The position numbers and the translations under genes were made by a program. 32,481 nucleotides of DNA from the NCBI GenBank assembly GCA_000969725.1, contig JXSR01S019129.1. One strand, written 5' to 3'. A model generated the notes under the pieces. It saw nothing but the letters and a program-made list of their open reading frames with translations. It did no database searches and was not told the DNA's origin. Positions 1 to 11,220 of the stretch are shown piece after piece. How positions within the stretch are numbered: position 1 is the stretch's first letter; every line of letters starts with the position of its first letter. The DNA is from Ophiothrix spiculata (Eukaryota; Echinodermata; Ophiuroidea; Amphilepidida; Ophiotrichidae).

Positions 1-47
1 TTATGTTGTTGCTTTATTTCATATATATATGTTGGTTTATTTTATAT

Positions 48-560
48 ATATCATCCTCTTATCCCCCTGGTGGTTCATATTACCTACTACAGAATTCTCT
101 GCCTGGAATGACATAAATCAAGGTAGATTTGGAATCTCTGTTGGGATATTGATTACATATAACTTTCCTTATCTATCTGTCAATTGTTTATTTCATTTAT
201 ATCTGCGCTCCTTCCCCTGGGTGTCTAACAATATTTAGGACAGAATATTTTGTTTCCATTGATATAAATCAAGGTAGACTCAACATCTCTGTGGGAATAT
301 TAATTGCATATCACTTTCTCTGTATATTTGTCCTTTTATGTTTAAAAAAATCATATTTGTTAACTATATGTAAAAACACGTTGAGTCTGTTTGTTCCTAC
401 AATTTTGGGATTTTTAAAATCATGGGATGGGCCAAATTTAGGTATCTTGTTTGATTTCATATTTTCATCCCTTCCCCCTGCCTGGTAGTCAACAATATTC
501 ATTACCAGACATTTGGTTTTCAATGAAATAAATCAGAATAGATTTGAAATCTCTTTCATT
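48..560 (+). repeat. Three diverged copies of a minisatellite-like family (left cluster)
   Basis: Three imperfect copies of one segment can be lined up. Their core is the word ATAAATCAAGGTAGATTTGG followed by an 'ATCTCTGTTGGGATATTGATTACATAT'-like stretch. Cores start near 110, 261 and 526, so spacing is uneven (about 151 and 265 bp). Each is preceded by a C-rich word (CCCCCTGG or CCTTCCCC). The same family recurs in the opposite orientation at 29240-30476. No protein domain is seen in frames crossing it. I do not recognise the family. Confidence 0.7.
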
Positions 561-1270
561 TCTGTTTTTCTTTTTTGGATTGAAAGAAAATATGGTATCA
601 GAAAATGGAACTAAATAAAATTAAAATATGCATTGAGATCACATTTTATACTTTATAAAGTGCCAGTAGAGAATTACAAATAGTAATTACTCAAGACAAG
701 ATTTAAAAAGCTTGTTTTCAATACTTTATAATCATCATGATGTTCGTAAATGTTGTAACACCCATGAATTTGGCAACATGTACTGTACAGATAAACTAAA
801 AGATTAAAAGTGGGTCAAGAAATGTACAATGCAATTATTTTAAATCTAAAGCACTATGCCATAAAGAATCAATTCAATTTAAGTGACACTATTTAAAGTA
901 AATCTACAGGATTTGATGCCAATACCTCTTACATACTTCACAGGCCTCAGTACTTATTAAACTAAAAGTGTCAGACACTAGAAATGATTTCATTTCTTTC
1001 GTTCGTTCTGATAAAGTAGTCTTGTCTTAAATTGTCTCAAACATACATGGGCCTCCCACACTTGTAACGCTGCATTTTGAGAATATAACACTTTAAATTG
1101 CTTCTATCTGGGAAATCAAAAGTTATTACACTCTGACCAGTGCAAAATATGCAGAGTAGCGTAACAAGGGCTATGCTACAATATCACAAATCTTTTAGAC
1201 AAATCTGATATGGTACATTTTCATAACTCATTTAAGTACTGGGGCAATCCATTAAGAGTTAAACAAGATA
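561..1270. other. Gene-free stretch, nothing recognised
   Basis: This is AT-rich DNA with no open frame of interest, no clear repeat and no RNA gene that I could identify. It ends at the left edge of the MITE at 1271. Confidence 0.6.
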
Positions 1271-1460
1271 TCAGGACCTTCCCATCATGCATTGCTTCCA
1301 ATGGGATTTTTGTGCATGTTGTTGTGATTAGTGATAGAGCTGAAACATATCTGAAATGCAAAATTGGGATGTGTTCTACCAATTTTGCTATATTTCAACC
1401 AAACATTGCAACCTGTACAGAAAATCCCACTGGAAGCAAGGCATGATGGGAAGGTCCTGA
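1271..1460. mobile_element. MITE, 190 bp, 40-bp terminal inverted repeats, TA target site
   Basis: The first and last 40 bases are inverted repeats with only two mismatches (1271-1310 against 1421-1460), beginning TCAGGACCTTCCCATCATGC. A TA dinucleotide flanks each side (1269-1270 and 1461-1462), and ATAT would also fit. There is no coding capacity, so it is a non-autonomous DNA transposon. A TA target suggests the Tc1/mariner group, which is inferred from the target site only. The 78-residue frame across it is an accident of the repeat. A decayed relative lies at 6066-6165. Confidence 0.85.
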
Positions 1461-2037
1461 TATTTTCTTTTATTTAGAGCAACCCACCGTAATGGGTGTA
1501 TATTTAAACTCAAATGCCATCAGGTAGGCCTATGCAACAGACAAAGTATGCCTCTGCCATTGGTGAATGTTAAAGAATTTATGTCCACATCAAAAGGTAC
1601 ATCTTGGGTCCAAAATATGACCATGCCTCAAAATTGACCTCAAAAATAATTTCACACACTTTCAACTTAAGCTAGTTGTATCTGAAAATCAGCTTTGTCA
1701 CAAAGATGTACTTTTCGATGTGCCACGTCACATATGTGCATCTAATAAAAGCTTATGATTTTTTTTTTTAAATCCAAGCAATAAGCTCCTGTTCAGCATG
1801 CAGAGTTTGGGTACAACTCACCAGTTCAGTATCTACAAGATTACGACCCATAATTTACATGGCAAAAACCAGGGTAAAAACAAAGGTAATCGTCTGACAT
1901 GGATTTTGAATAAACCAATTCTTTTGCGTTTCTACAGGAGGACTAACCCGGATCTCTTAAACTTAATCGGCAATACCCAGCCAATATACTAACGATCAAA
2001 CTATAGAGTGACAAAACTATAGTGGAATGGCAGCTAG
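1461..2037. repeat. Gene-free stretch with an imperfect 23-bp inverted repeat
   Basis: Bases 1583-1605 and 1703-1725 are inverted copies matching at about 19 of 23 positions, with a 97-bp spacer. This could be the remnant of a small foldback or MITE, but no target-site duplication is evident. I see nothing else in this stretch. Confidence 0.45.
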
Positions 2038-2610
2038 TAGTTGGGAAGGAGTTGAGCTTGGCCCATCCATTATTGATGTTTAAATCACTGACCACTAATA
2101 GAAACTAAAATTCTATCAAGAAAATATGACGGCAAGAGGATATTGGGTTAAACAAGGATGCTTATAAGGTGGAAGGGGCATTCATATATCAGTCTGCGGA
2201 CAAAACGCTCAATCAAGCATACCCGCTGTATCGCTTGATGCATTGATATCATATCGCTTCATGAAGCACTGTAGATGTGAACCATACATTATACAAAATC
2301 GATATCATGGACAATTAAGCTGTCTGCACCAAAGGGTCACATAAGTAACTGCCACCCTTCTAACAAATTTTTAAAAAGATTGACCATTGCATTTTTAGCC
2401 AGTACTTATCAAATTGTAACCAATTTCCATCAGTTCAGACTGATATTATCAAAGTGACACTAGTGTGACAATTATGCAATGAGGCCTGTTGAGCAAACTT
2501 TATTGGGCTGCTGAGCAGTTAGGAAGAGTTGAGCTTGGCCCATGTCAAATGATTTATTCAAATCCCTGACCACTAATAGAAACTAAAATTCCTTGATCAA
2601 GAAAATATGA
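2038..2610 (+). repeat. Direct repeat pair of ~92 bp, 478 bp apart
   Basis: The segments 2038-2129 and 2516-2610 share GAGTTGAGCTTGGCCCAT and GACCACTAATAGAAACTAAA, and both end in an AAGAAAATATGA word, with small indels between them. They look like an old partial duplication or two copies of one dispersed element. The DNA between them shows no gene. Confidence 0.75.
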
Positions 2611-2894
2611 TATTTGTTGTCCAATTTTGTAAAAGAAAGACCCATAAGTCTAAGGTGCCTGGCGATACTCATATGTTGTTTTTATATGTGAGTGCTTCCC
2701 CTCCCCCCTTAAAGAACCTGATCTTCTTCATAGCTCAATAAGACCATTGTAAAGATATCATCAAACTTATGCCAAAAACAAGTCATCAATTTCCTGTTGT
2801 AACTATTATCAAGGGAATCACATGTGATGTTCAAAATCTCCTTATATTCCTTTATTAACCTGTTTTTGTCTTGTTTGTTTGTTTGCCATTTGTG

Positions 2895-3450
2895 TATTTG
2901 TAAATCTCAAGCGGAAAAAACATTTTGAGATGGGCTACATGTGATATTCAAAATCTTCTTTCCTGTGTAATTCACTGCAGTACACCTTAACCTTGTTTTC
3001 ATCATTCATAACAATTGACTTACAATTCTTCAAAATTTCATAAATATTATTTATTAAATCATTCTTTTATTGCAAAAAACTGACAAAGAATGTACAGAAA
3101 ACCCAGGACACGGTTTGGTTTCATCCAAACACATGCAGGGTAAACAAAGATACAACAAACTATATTAACAACAAACAAGGCAATAATTTTAATTAAATTC
3201 CCACATTTCCATCATTTGTAAATCTCTAAATTCTTTTTAAAAACAAAAATCAGCAACAGTTGTCTGTTTGTGTAATTCACTGTTACAAATCTTATCCTTG
3301 GTTACATCATTTATAAAAAGTGATTTGTTTCCATTTCTTCAAGTTTATTTTGAAAAAAAAAACAGAAATAAGCAACAATTGTGTATTTGTGCAATTCACT
3401 GTTCCAAGCCTCATCCTTGTTTACATCATTCATAGCTAAGCTTTTGCGAG
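2895..3450 (+). repeat. Three diverged direct repeats around a TGTGTAATTCACTG word
   Basis: Related blocks of about 80 bp occur near 2962, 3262 and 3383. Each runs 'gtgtAATTCACTG...ccTTG(t/g)TTacATCATt(c/t)AT'. The last two are about 117 bp apart and share the preceding 'cagaaataagcaaca' region. The last block continues into CATTCATAGCTAAGC, which has a degenerate echo near 4585. This is a locally duplicated non-coding repeat of unknown family. Confidence 0.6.
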
Positions 3451-3859
3451 ATGATATTTGATGTATTTGCGTGCCAGCTGTCTCACTTCGCCTGACACTT
3501 TGCTCTGTTCTATGATGTATGGGAGGTTTATGGTGATTACAGATCAGGCCAAAAAGAATCAACTATTTGTTCACCGTCGTCACAAGTTTTGTTGGATGTG
3601 ACCGAAGTGATTGTGTTTGTCCTGCACCTGATGTGATGTTTTGTATGCTGGGAGTGATACTGTCAAGGATGGTCTACCCAGAATTCCAGTAGATGTAGAT
3701 AATATAATTTAATAAGTACTTTTTATCCTTTTTCAAATTTACCTTACTACAACCCTTCTATATAGACATATCATGTTAAACCTAACAACATCAAATCTAA
3801 TGATGGAAAATCACAAAAAAGTCCAAATACATCACAGAATAGACAGTAGCTTAGTGGTC

Positions 3860-3944
3860 GCTTCAAAACTTCAACGGTTCAACCTTAATAAACAATAGCC
3901 AACCGCCCAGAACTGACAGATAACCGCCAGTTGAGTTTTGAAGC
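3860..3944. repeat. Small foldback element (85 bp)
   Basis: GCTTCAAAACTTCAACGGTT at 3860-3879 is matched, inverted and with small gaps, by 3922-3944. The interior holds two AACCGCC words. It resembles a very short MITE, but no target duplication could be fixed. Confidence 0.5.
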
Positions 3945-3989
3945 CATCCTTTAACATGTACATGTGGTATGATCTTTAGCTTTGTTGAT

Positions 3990-4100
3990 AATCTTGATAT
4001 TGTATGTTTTTAACTTGCATATTTTGTAAGGCGCCTTGTGGTTGCTGGCAACATAAGGCTTTGATAAATCCAATTTATTATTTTTATTATTAATATATTT
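3990..4100 (+). mobile_element. 3' tail of a SINE or LINE ending in ATT repeats
   Basis: The string GGCGCCTTGTGGTTGCTGGC, followed by 'ataaggctttgataaatccaatt' and then TATTATTTTTATTATTAAT, has the layout of the shared 3' end of many marine-invertebrate SINEs and LINEs: a GC-rich stem-loop, an 'ATAAATCCAATTTATTATT' run and simple-repeat termination. That comparison rests on family knowledge. The stem can be seen directly, with GCCTTGTGGTTGC pairing with GCAACATAAGGC. The 5' part of the element is not recognisable, so this is probably a truncated insertion. Confidence 0.55.
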
Positions 4101-4780
4101 TATAGAAGCTTTGGGTACCAAATTACTTCTACTAAAATGTTTCTTATAATCTGTGTGAAGCTTTATAAATGAAACATGTTTCAATTAGAAAATCTTAAGT
4201 GAAAATGTATCTAATAATGGTAACCATAAACATTTACAACCATAATCAAATTTACACAGCAAAGTATAGGTAGCTATGAAATACAAAATTGCTCATCAAA
4301 TAAAAATGTTTGAACAAACTGACACTCTTCAGCAGTGATCAGCATATGAAACTTAAAACCAATTTTTCACAAACAGGAACATGTTTCTTTACCTAAAACT
4401 TCCTGAGTCTGGTTTATGTTTTTTCATATTTTAGAATGCACAAATTTGAAAGAAAAAGGACATGTTTTAAGAATTTTCAAAATCAGAGCCAGTCAGGATA
4501 AGGCAAACAAACAACCTTTTAGGGCCTTATTTCTGATGTCAGGCTATGTACAAAATATTGTGCCTCCATTTTGTTGTTTAGATCGTTCATAGCGAGCTTT
4601 TTGATAGATGTATTTGGCACGCTTGACACTTGTTAATGTTTTATATGACAATATAGAAAGATGAAGATGCATTTTATATCAAATAAAAAGTTATGGATTG
4701 TATAGATGAGTTTGAGAAGGGCCCAGTTAACACGTATAAAGATGTATAACTGCACGACAAACTGTAGTGCAGTAGATCAT

Positions 4781-4894
4781 GAAACAAGACAGGAGGCTAA
4801 TGGCATATTCAGAGTCTGTCGATCAGAGTCTATCAATGGACAGTAATTTTAGAAACAAGACAGAAGGCTAATGGCATATTCAGAGTCTGTCGAT
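4781..4894 (+). repeat. 71-bp tandem duplication, nearly identical
   Basis: A 43-base block (4781-4823) recurs at 4852-4894 with one mismatch. It starts GAAACAAGACAG and ends GTCTGTCGAT. The spacer also carries a partial copy of the word 'agagtctatc'. The low divergence implies a recent local duplication. Confidence 0.9.
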
Positions 4895-6065
4895 GGGCAT
4901 TGCACAATGGTGTTGTTGATGAGCACAAAACAACAGCGATGCCGTTGATGCCATCTTTCTGCTGTTATGCTCATTGATGTCACTGAACATTGTTTAAACA
5001 CACATATAGTTTTAAGACCAAAATGTGACGTTAATTTTTCAATATGGCTCACTCGAAATATACGATGTTCGTCTCTGATAGTAGCATTGTTAATTTGAAG
5101 AATTGAGAAATTAAAAGTCGCAATGAAAGACCCAAAATATTGGCCAAAGCTGCGTTGTCACTGTGTGAAGTTAAACCTAATTCAACTGCATCGCATGATG
5201 CCCATCAAACGCTGCAAATGTTGTTTATCACTCTTTGACGTACATCGATATTGAGCAATGTCAATGGGCATCTGTCGATAGATATCAAGAGACTCTAAAT
5301 ACACCATAAATCAGAAGGTCATGAATTCTAGTCTGACTAAACAGGTTTCATTAATTGGCAGAACTTGTAGTATCATTTTTTTTTGTCAACATGTACTATC
5401 CTCAGAAGTCAATTTAAACTTCAACACTACACAATTAAATTTACCGCTCACCTGGAATGTTTTTGATGGCTCAACCATCATCCTCAGCAGTCAGTATTAT
5501 ATTTCTGTCTTAGGCAATGTATCTGGTGGAATGAGCCCAATGTACATTTGGGCGTCCATCCTAAACCAGCTGTAAATGTAGCCTCTTGTCATTTTCACTT
5601 TTTTAAGCATTTGCAAAGACCGTCAAAGGTTTTCAGGGAGTAAAATGTATAACTGAGATAAATGCATTCAAAGATCAGTAAGCCTTGTATATTTCTGTTC
5701 ATTTTCTTGAAATGAAACTTTGCTGGTGTTTTGAAGTAAACACAAGGATTGTGAAACTGTCAAAAAACCAATTTTGGCAAACACAGCCTTGACATATATT
5801 TTCACCAGTAGCGCAAAATGAAGTTTGCTGCATTTACACCTTGTTTGATATGAACTGTCACATATTGTATCTGGGTGTGATGATGTTTCAATCATTCCTG
5901 AAAGCTAGAAATGAAAACTTGCCAAGACAAGTGAAAGCTAGTCCAGTATCTAGCTCAATATATGTATGTATGCATGGCTGTCACACATGGCTCCTGGTAA
6001 TTGTTGGGTTCATCCAGTCAGAGTGTGTTTTCAAGTTTGATTCAGCATGGTTGGGCTCAGAAGAG
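4895..6065. other. Gene-free stretch
   Basis: No gene is supported. A weak gapped inverted repeat pairs 4915-4937 with 4971-4989. The words 'aatgggcat' and 'tgtcgat' seen at 4885-4900 recur near 5260-5280, hinting at a decayed repeat. Short frames here (for example an 84-residue one at 5321) have no domain, signal peptide or splice context that I would trust. Confidence 0.5.
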
Positions 6066-6165
6066 AAGATATCGTGTGTATCCCATCATGCATCGCTTAC
6101 TGTAGGAAATTTTGTACAATAAGTCATGTAAGTAGTTGAAACATGCCCAAAATGCAACATTACAA
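6066..6165 (+). mobile_element. Decayed copy of the 1271-type MITE, next to the 6-kb array
   Basis: AAGATATC at 6066, a 7-base gap, then TCCCATCATGCATCGCTT at 6081-6098 repeats the left end of the MITE at 1271 with exactly the same spacing (1265-1297). The match continues faintly through 'gttgaaacatg...aaaatgcaacat', which corresponds to the interior of the intact copy. The right inverted end is not visible. The array begins about 55 bp further on. Confidence 0.55.
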
Positions 6166-6487
6166 CAATTAACTTTGATTTATGGGCATTTCATCACTAA
6201 CTACTCACATAATTCAAGAAAATTCAATTTCCATAGTAGCTTACCAAGTTCATTAAGCAAACAGTGTATGTTTATTTATGATATAGAATCTCATATCCCA
6301 TGCAATGACGAGATAAAAATGAACCCATCATTAAAATAGCATACCAGCCACATCGCTGTCTCCACACACCGCCTCATGTCTGCTTCTATCATTTGATGAG
6401 AGGAAGCTTATGATATTTGCATTATGTCGACATGTGTTATAGATCTTGATTGATCACAGACTGTCATAACGTTGTCAGGAACATAAT

Positions 6488-6850
6488 GACAGACCGAGCA
6501 GTCGAGATTGCCTCAATATGGCATCCGACGCCAACGATTGGCACGACATAGCATGATGAGACTGAGACCAGTCCATTCATTCACTGTCTATGATTCTTTG
6601 CTGGTATTATTTGTATCACACTGGCAATACGGTGTTGAATTATGCAGTTGTAGATCCATCATAGAGTGTCAAAATGCTGTGTCATGATAGAGTGATGATG
6701 GAGTGTTGAACAGGACAGGTCAGATATGACAGATCACTTCAATATGGGATGCGGTGCCAAGCTATCTCATGTAGAGAAATCTGGCCAGCTACATGACAGA
6801 TCGTTTGCATATGGGATGCGGTGCCAAGATATGGCAAGTAGAAAAAACTA
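6488..6850 (+). repeat. 64-67-bp repeats inside the unit (GATGCGGTGCCAAG family)
   Basis: In unit 1, blocks starting GACAGATC at 6728 and 6795 both contain ATGGGATGCGGTGCCAAG, giving a period of 67 bp. A weaker third copy at 6488 (GACAGACC...AATATGGCATCCGACGCCA) lies 240 bp upstream. The same arrangement is kept in unit 2 (12854 and 12921) and unit 3 (19077 and 19141). The duplication therefore predates the array. Confidence 0.8.
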
Positions 6851-9047
6851 GACCAGATGCTTGTTTGTTTCCGCACTGAAAAGCCACACACGATAAGTTC
6901 AACATTATGTTTGTTGTCCAAATAATTTGAGATGATGATGATGTTCCATTTCATGTTTAAGTGCATACAGTGCAGAGTAGTGTTACATTTGCACAGTTGG
7001 TATGTTGCACGCAATATGCAATCCTATGTAGACCAGTGTGATTTATGGTCAATCCAAATTTCAGGGCATGGTTCAGGTTAGTTTTAGTGTATGGATCAAA
7101 ATAAAGATTAGTTTAACCTTTTCAGCCCTAAATTCATTTTCTAGTTTCAATTTTGGGATTCAACCTTTCTGTGTTTAAATCACTGTGAATACCTTAAATT
7201 GAGGGCTATGATGCAACAAGCTAGTGTTATAGAGCAAAGAGTAAGCTTTAAAATGATACCAAATTTCATATGAACTGTGTCCTTCATATGAAAGATACAA
7301 TCTAAATCTTGAAAAATCTATCAAGCTTTTTATAAAAAATTCTACAAATTAAAGCTATTTGATGTAATCAATGGAAATATTTTAATTTTTCAAAGATTCT
7401 AATTTGTCTACTTCCCCCCCCCCCACAACAAAAAATGCACCATTTAGGGAAGATGAATTTTCTTGAACTTAAAGGGATATCTAAATTGTTACTTCACAAT
7501 GTAGTAGGTATGATTAGCAATAAATAAACTACAATGAAAACAACTATGCAGTGAGACTGGAATACTCTATCTTTAGCTTGCTTGCTACTGGAAATGTCTG
7601 TTTCATTCATTGTCTGATGTTGCATCATGAGTTATGGAGTGTTAAAAAGTTTCAAGATTTGATCAATCGTACAATGTCAAAGTGTTGTCTAAACATACTG
7701 GCAGACTGTCCATGTAGATTAACTGAATATGCTAAGTGACACCCAAGACTTACACATTGTTACATAAATCATATCATAACATTTTGTAAAAAGTTACACT
7801 TTTTTCTATTAGCATAACCTGTATTTCATAATTAATGTATAATTTAATGCCTGTTGAAAAAGTTGAGTTTTATTAATATATTGAAGTCCCAATGCTTCAA
7901 CATTTTCACACTTGTTGAGATTTTTGTTAAAAGATAAAACATGTTAAAGGTTTCAAATTAACGATTATAAATATTAACTTCAACCAATTTTTCATCATTT
8001 AAGCAAGTTTTTTCCTGATTTATTCAATGCTATTTTACATTCAGTAAATCATAATGAATTTTCATCATCACAATAAAATAATAACTAGACCCTTTTAAAG
8101 ATGAAAATTTAACCAAATATTTAGCGTTGTTTTTTGAAATAAGATCTACCAGTTCCTTAGTGATGGGAACATGATAGCAAATCAATGTACATCAAGTAGT
8201 TAAAATCGTTAAAATGGTAAATTTAATTTCACTTAGAAACTCGTTCCTCACTAAATATGCAGGAAATTTGCTAAGAAAAACCTGTGAGATTCACCTCAAT
8301 CAATTACCATTTTGATATGCCATTCAGGCAAACGAAAACAGTCAATATTAAAATTAATTCATAAAAATTTGCCGAGTTTATTCATCAAAAATCACCTTCA
8401 TGTTATGCTTTGTGGTGTTATTTAACTGACTAAATTCTTTCATAAATCAGCTTTAATGGTGGGTTATATGGTGTTATTTGCCCATTTTGCCTGTGGGGAA
8501 CTTGAGTGCTGTTAAGGCAATCTCTCCATGTTTCCTGTGAACTGAATGGGTTGATGCTGTAGAAAATCTCGTGTGAAAACAAATAGTCAAAGATTTTATG
8601 TTTTTTCAGCGTTTGTTTTTCAGGAACAAAAGTATGGATTGATTGGAATTTTGTGTTCCTTATTCTTCATAAATTGATGCGACAATGCCATTAGCAAATG
8701 CATCATGTTGGAACTTGAATCTGTTATGTTGCATTACATTTTTGTAAATGCTATTTTGCAGGTGAGTTTTCATAACAATTAAATGAACATTTTGCTTGTC
8801 AGGGTATGAAAAACTGTTACAATTGACAAATGTAAAAAAAATTCAAACTAAAATGTAAACTTAATCAGTAATGCTAAAAGCTGCTTTTCAGAGTACTGAG
8901 CACTTGAATTTATTTTGTGTGAATTGGTGTCAATATTCTAAACATTCCATTTCTGTTCATGTTTTACAATCACTTCTATAACTCTTTTTAAAGCATAACT
9001 TTAAGATTTGGTTTAAAATAGAATCAAGTTAAAACTGTTTTTAAAAA

Positions 9048-9489
9048 ATGAAGAATTATAAATTGGAGGTAAAAACAAAGTAAGCCAACTTGATGTGATG
9101 AAAAAATAACACAATATATAGGCCTAAATCATAGAAAGTGTGTATATAGGCCTAAAGTAAACAACAAGTAAAAATAGGAACAAAATAAAGACTCACCAAA
9201 AATTCATATATACATATAGTGCCGTTCTATATGTATATCTGAATTTTTGGTGAGTCTTTATTTTGTTCCTGTTTTTACTTGTTGTATTTACTTTAGGCCT
9301 ATATACACACTTTCTATGATTTAGGCCTATATATTGTGTTATTGTTTCATCACATCAAGTTGGCTTACTTTGTTTTTACCTCCAATTTATTATTATGATC
9401 TATGTAACCTCCCGTATCATATTTGATCCTTGACGTGTTTTGTGCCTTGTCCGTTGGAACTACCTCTCCCATTTTTATGAAGAATTATA
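9048..9489. mobile_element. 416-bp foldback insertion in unit 1 with 13-bp target duplication
   Basis: Units 2 and 3 lack this block. At its edges unit 1 has ATGAAGAATTATA twice (9048-9060 and 9477-9489), where the other units have it once, so this is an insertion with a target-site duplication. Within it, 9058-9219 and 9227-9390 are inverted arms with three mismatches and one 2-base indel. They surround a 7-base loop, TGCCGTT. About 86 bp to the right (9391-9476) is not palindromic. The arm identity (about 98 %) exceeds the identity between units, which fits an insertion later than the array. I cannot assign a family: there is no poly-A tail, no TA or TTAA target, and no CAG-type hAT end. 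Confidence 0.9.
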
Positions 9490-10193
9490 ACTAATAAGGA
9501 CATCCAGTGCATATTTTCTCTGAACTTTTAGTCATGAGAGTTTACATATCAGAGTAATATTTTAACTTTATTCAACCTTTCAAAAATCTAAATTAACCCT
9601 AAACATTAAAAATCATTCAAAACCATAAAAATCCTAAATAAAAATAAATCAGACTTTTTGTGGAGGTAAAATTGATATGTTCAATACATCTATAATGTAT
9701 TTGGCTTGGCACAAAAGTGTCAAAAAGGTAAAGAGTCCATTTAAATCTGGCAGTACCATATTTCTAAAAGGTCAGGTTTAACAAAATCCCACCATAGGAC
9801 AGACAGAAGTGGTTGTCAAATATTGGATGATTTAATGTGTTGCTTCTTCATCTAATGGAGCTAGCCATGGCAAGATGTAACCTTCTCAAACTCTTTTAAT
9901 ACATTCAGTATGCATTGATTTTCTCTGACACAAACCCTGGGTCCATAGCCATCCCATGTATCTGCTGAGACAAGATATTACACCTCCTTTTCTCTTTTCC
10001 TGGCATATATTTTTCTCCAAATTCTTGGTTTTCTTATTTGCTCATCCTTTTTCACAATTTTTCCCCACCTTATTTTTCCTACAGAATTGTCTTCTTTTTT
10101 CTTTAATTTCTTATTTGTTTCTTTCCTTCCTCAAATAAGATCAAGAGGGTCATTTTAATTAAAAGCAAAGTGGGTCTAAAAAGAGTGTTTGGG

Positions 10194-10216
10194 TTTTTTT
10201 TTTTTTGGGGGGGGGG
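10194..10216 (+). repeat. T-tract/G-tract junction (13 T then 10 G)
   Basis: A run of T passes directly into a run of G before CTCTAAAGAAAC. The same junction occupies the same place in unit 2 (10 T then 9 G, 16071-16089) and unit 3 (8 T then 12 G, 22000-22019). Tract lengths differ, as expected for slippage. G-runs of this length can form G-quadruplexes between strands, but function is not shown. Confidence 0.85.
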
Positions 10217-10583
10217 CTCTAAAGAAACAAGATTTTGCATTATATGTATGTAATCCTTTAAATTATGTAGGCATGACAAGCCTGGGTATTTATTAGTTTA
10301 AAAAATATACATTGTTTGACAAATTTAGGTTTGGTTTAAATTTTAGATACAAATGTCTAAGTTATATAATTGTGTCATTTTCCTTTAAAATACTTTTACA
10401 ATGATTTTCAATGTGCATGCTAAGTCAATAATATTCTTATAATGCACTTGGAAAGTACAACAGGAATCTTGTCATCCTTGCATCTAGCAAAAACAACACT
10501 GGTCAACTTGACATGTAGAATGCACTCTTCTAAGTATTTTGTCTTTCCCTATGTATATAAGGTTCCTCCATACTGGCTCCATG

Positions 10584-10690
10584 TCTACCAAACAAAGTAA
10601 AAACACATTATATGCATTGCAGATCAGTTGCAAGTTACTTCCTTTTCCCTTGGATAGATATGAATAAATGAGCAGACAATCCTTGGGCAG
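10584..10690 (+). repeat. ~100-bp dispersed repeat, copy A of unit 1
   Basis: The core reads 'aacaaagtaaaaa(n)...TGCATTGCAGATCAGTTGCAAGTTACTTCC...ataaatgagcagac'. Equivalent copies sit at 16455-16560 (unit 2) and 22388-22495 (unit 3). A shorter relative (copy B) sits at the end of units 1 and 2 (12083-12150 and 18300-18366). Three inverted relatives lie at 24285-24690. It is found in open sequence with no coding sense in either direction. Confidence 0.75.
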
Positions 10691-11220
10691 ATGATCAATT
10701 CTCTTTCATGACTTACGGCAGTATCTACTATAACAAACATATGTAAATACAACTTTTTAGCATGGAAATGGATTGAAGAGAAATTGCATGTTTATAGGAT
10801 GTATCTGATGTGCTTTGCAAATGCACATACTGCAGTTTTACTTTGATGGGCAGATTTGTAATCTTGACAAACAGAATAGAAAGAATGGAAATTTTGTTGT
10901 AGCTTGCAAGGCAAAGTCAAAATGGCAGTCTAAAAACATTGAGCATGGAATTGAGAATTGGGGGAATCTGTGTATTCTATTTTGCCAATGTAACTATCGA
11001 GGACTGTTGGGTCATTTCTGAATACCAAAATGGCTCCATGTAAACTACCAAAACATGCAGCATGTGTTTCAAAGGGCATTTAATATCAGATGAGTACATT
11101 TATTTCAAAAAGTATCTTATATTTAATAACTGATGTAGAGTGGAAAGAAAGAAGACTTAGTTAAAAAAGTTACACTAAATGTGCAGATTTTTATATTCCC
11201 AGTAGAATCGACAAAAATCC

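Noticed and set aside
5841-6122. 93-residue plus-strand frame
   Set aside because: It has no recognisable domain, runs into the decayed MITE at its 3' end and lacks convincing splice or start context.
6739-7014. 91-residue minus-strand frame, nearly repeated at 12865-13140
   Set aside because: It recurs because the 6-kb unit recurs. Most of the differences between the two translations change the amino acid, unit 3 does not keep the frame, and no domain is visible. It does not look selected as protein.
9956-10138. 60-residue phenylalanine/leucine-rich frame (and the similar one at 15818-16000)
   Set aside because: It is translation of a T-rich tract. The hydrophobic composition follows from base content, and the unit 2 version begins inside a MITE.
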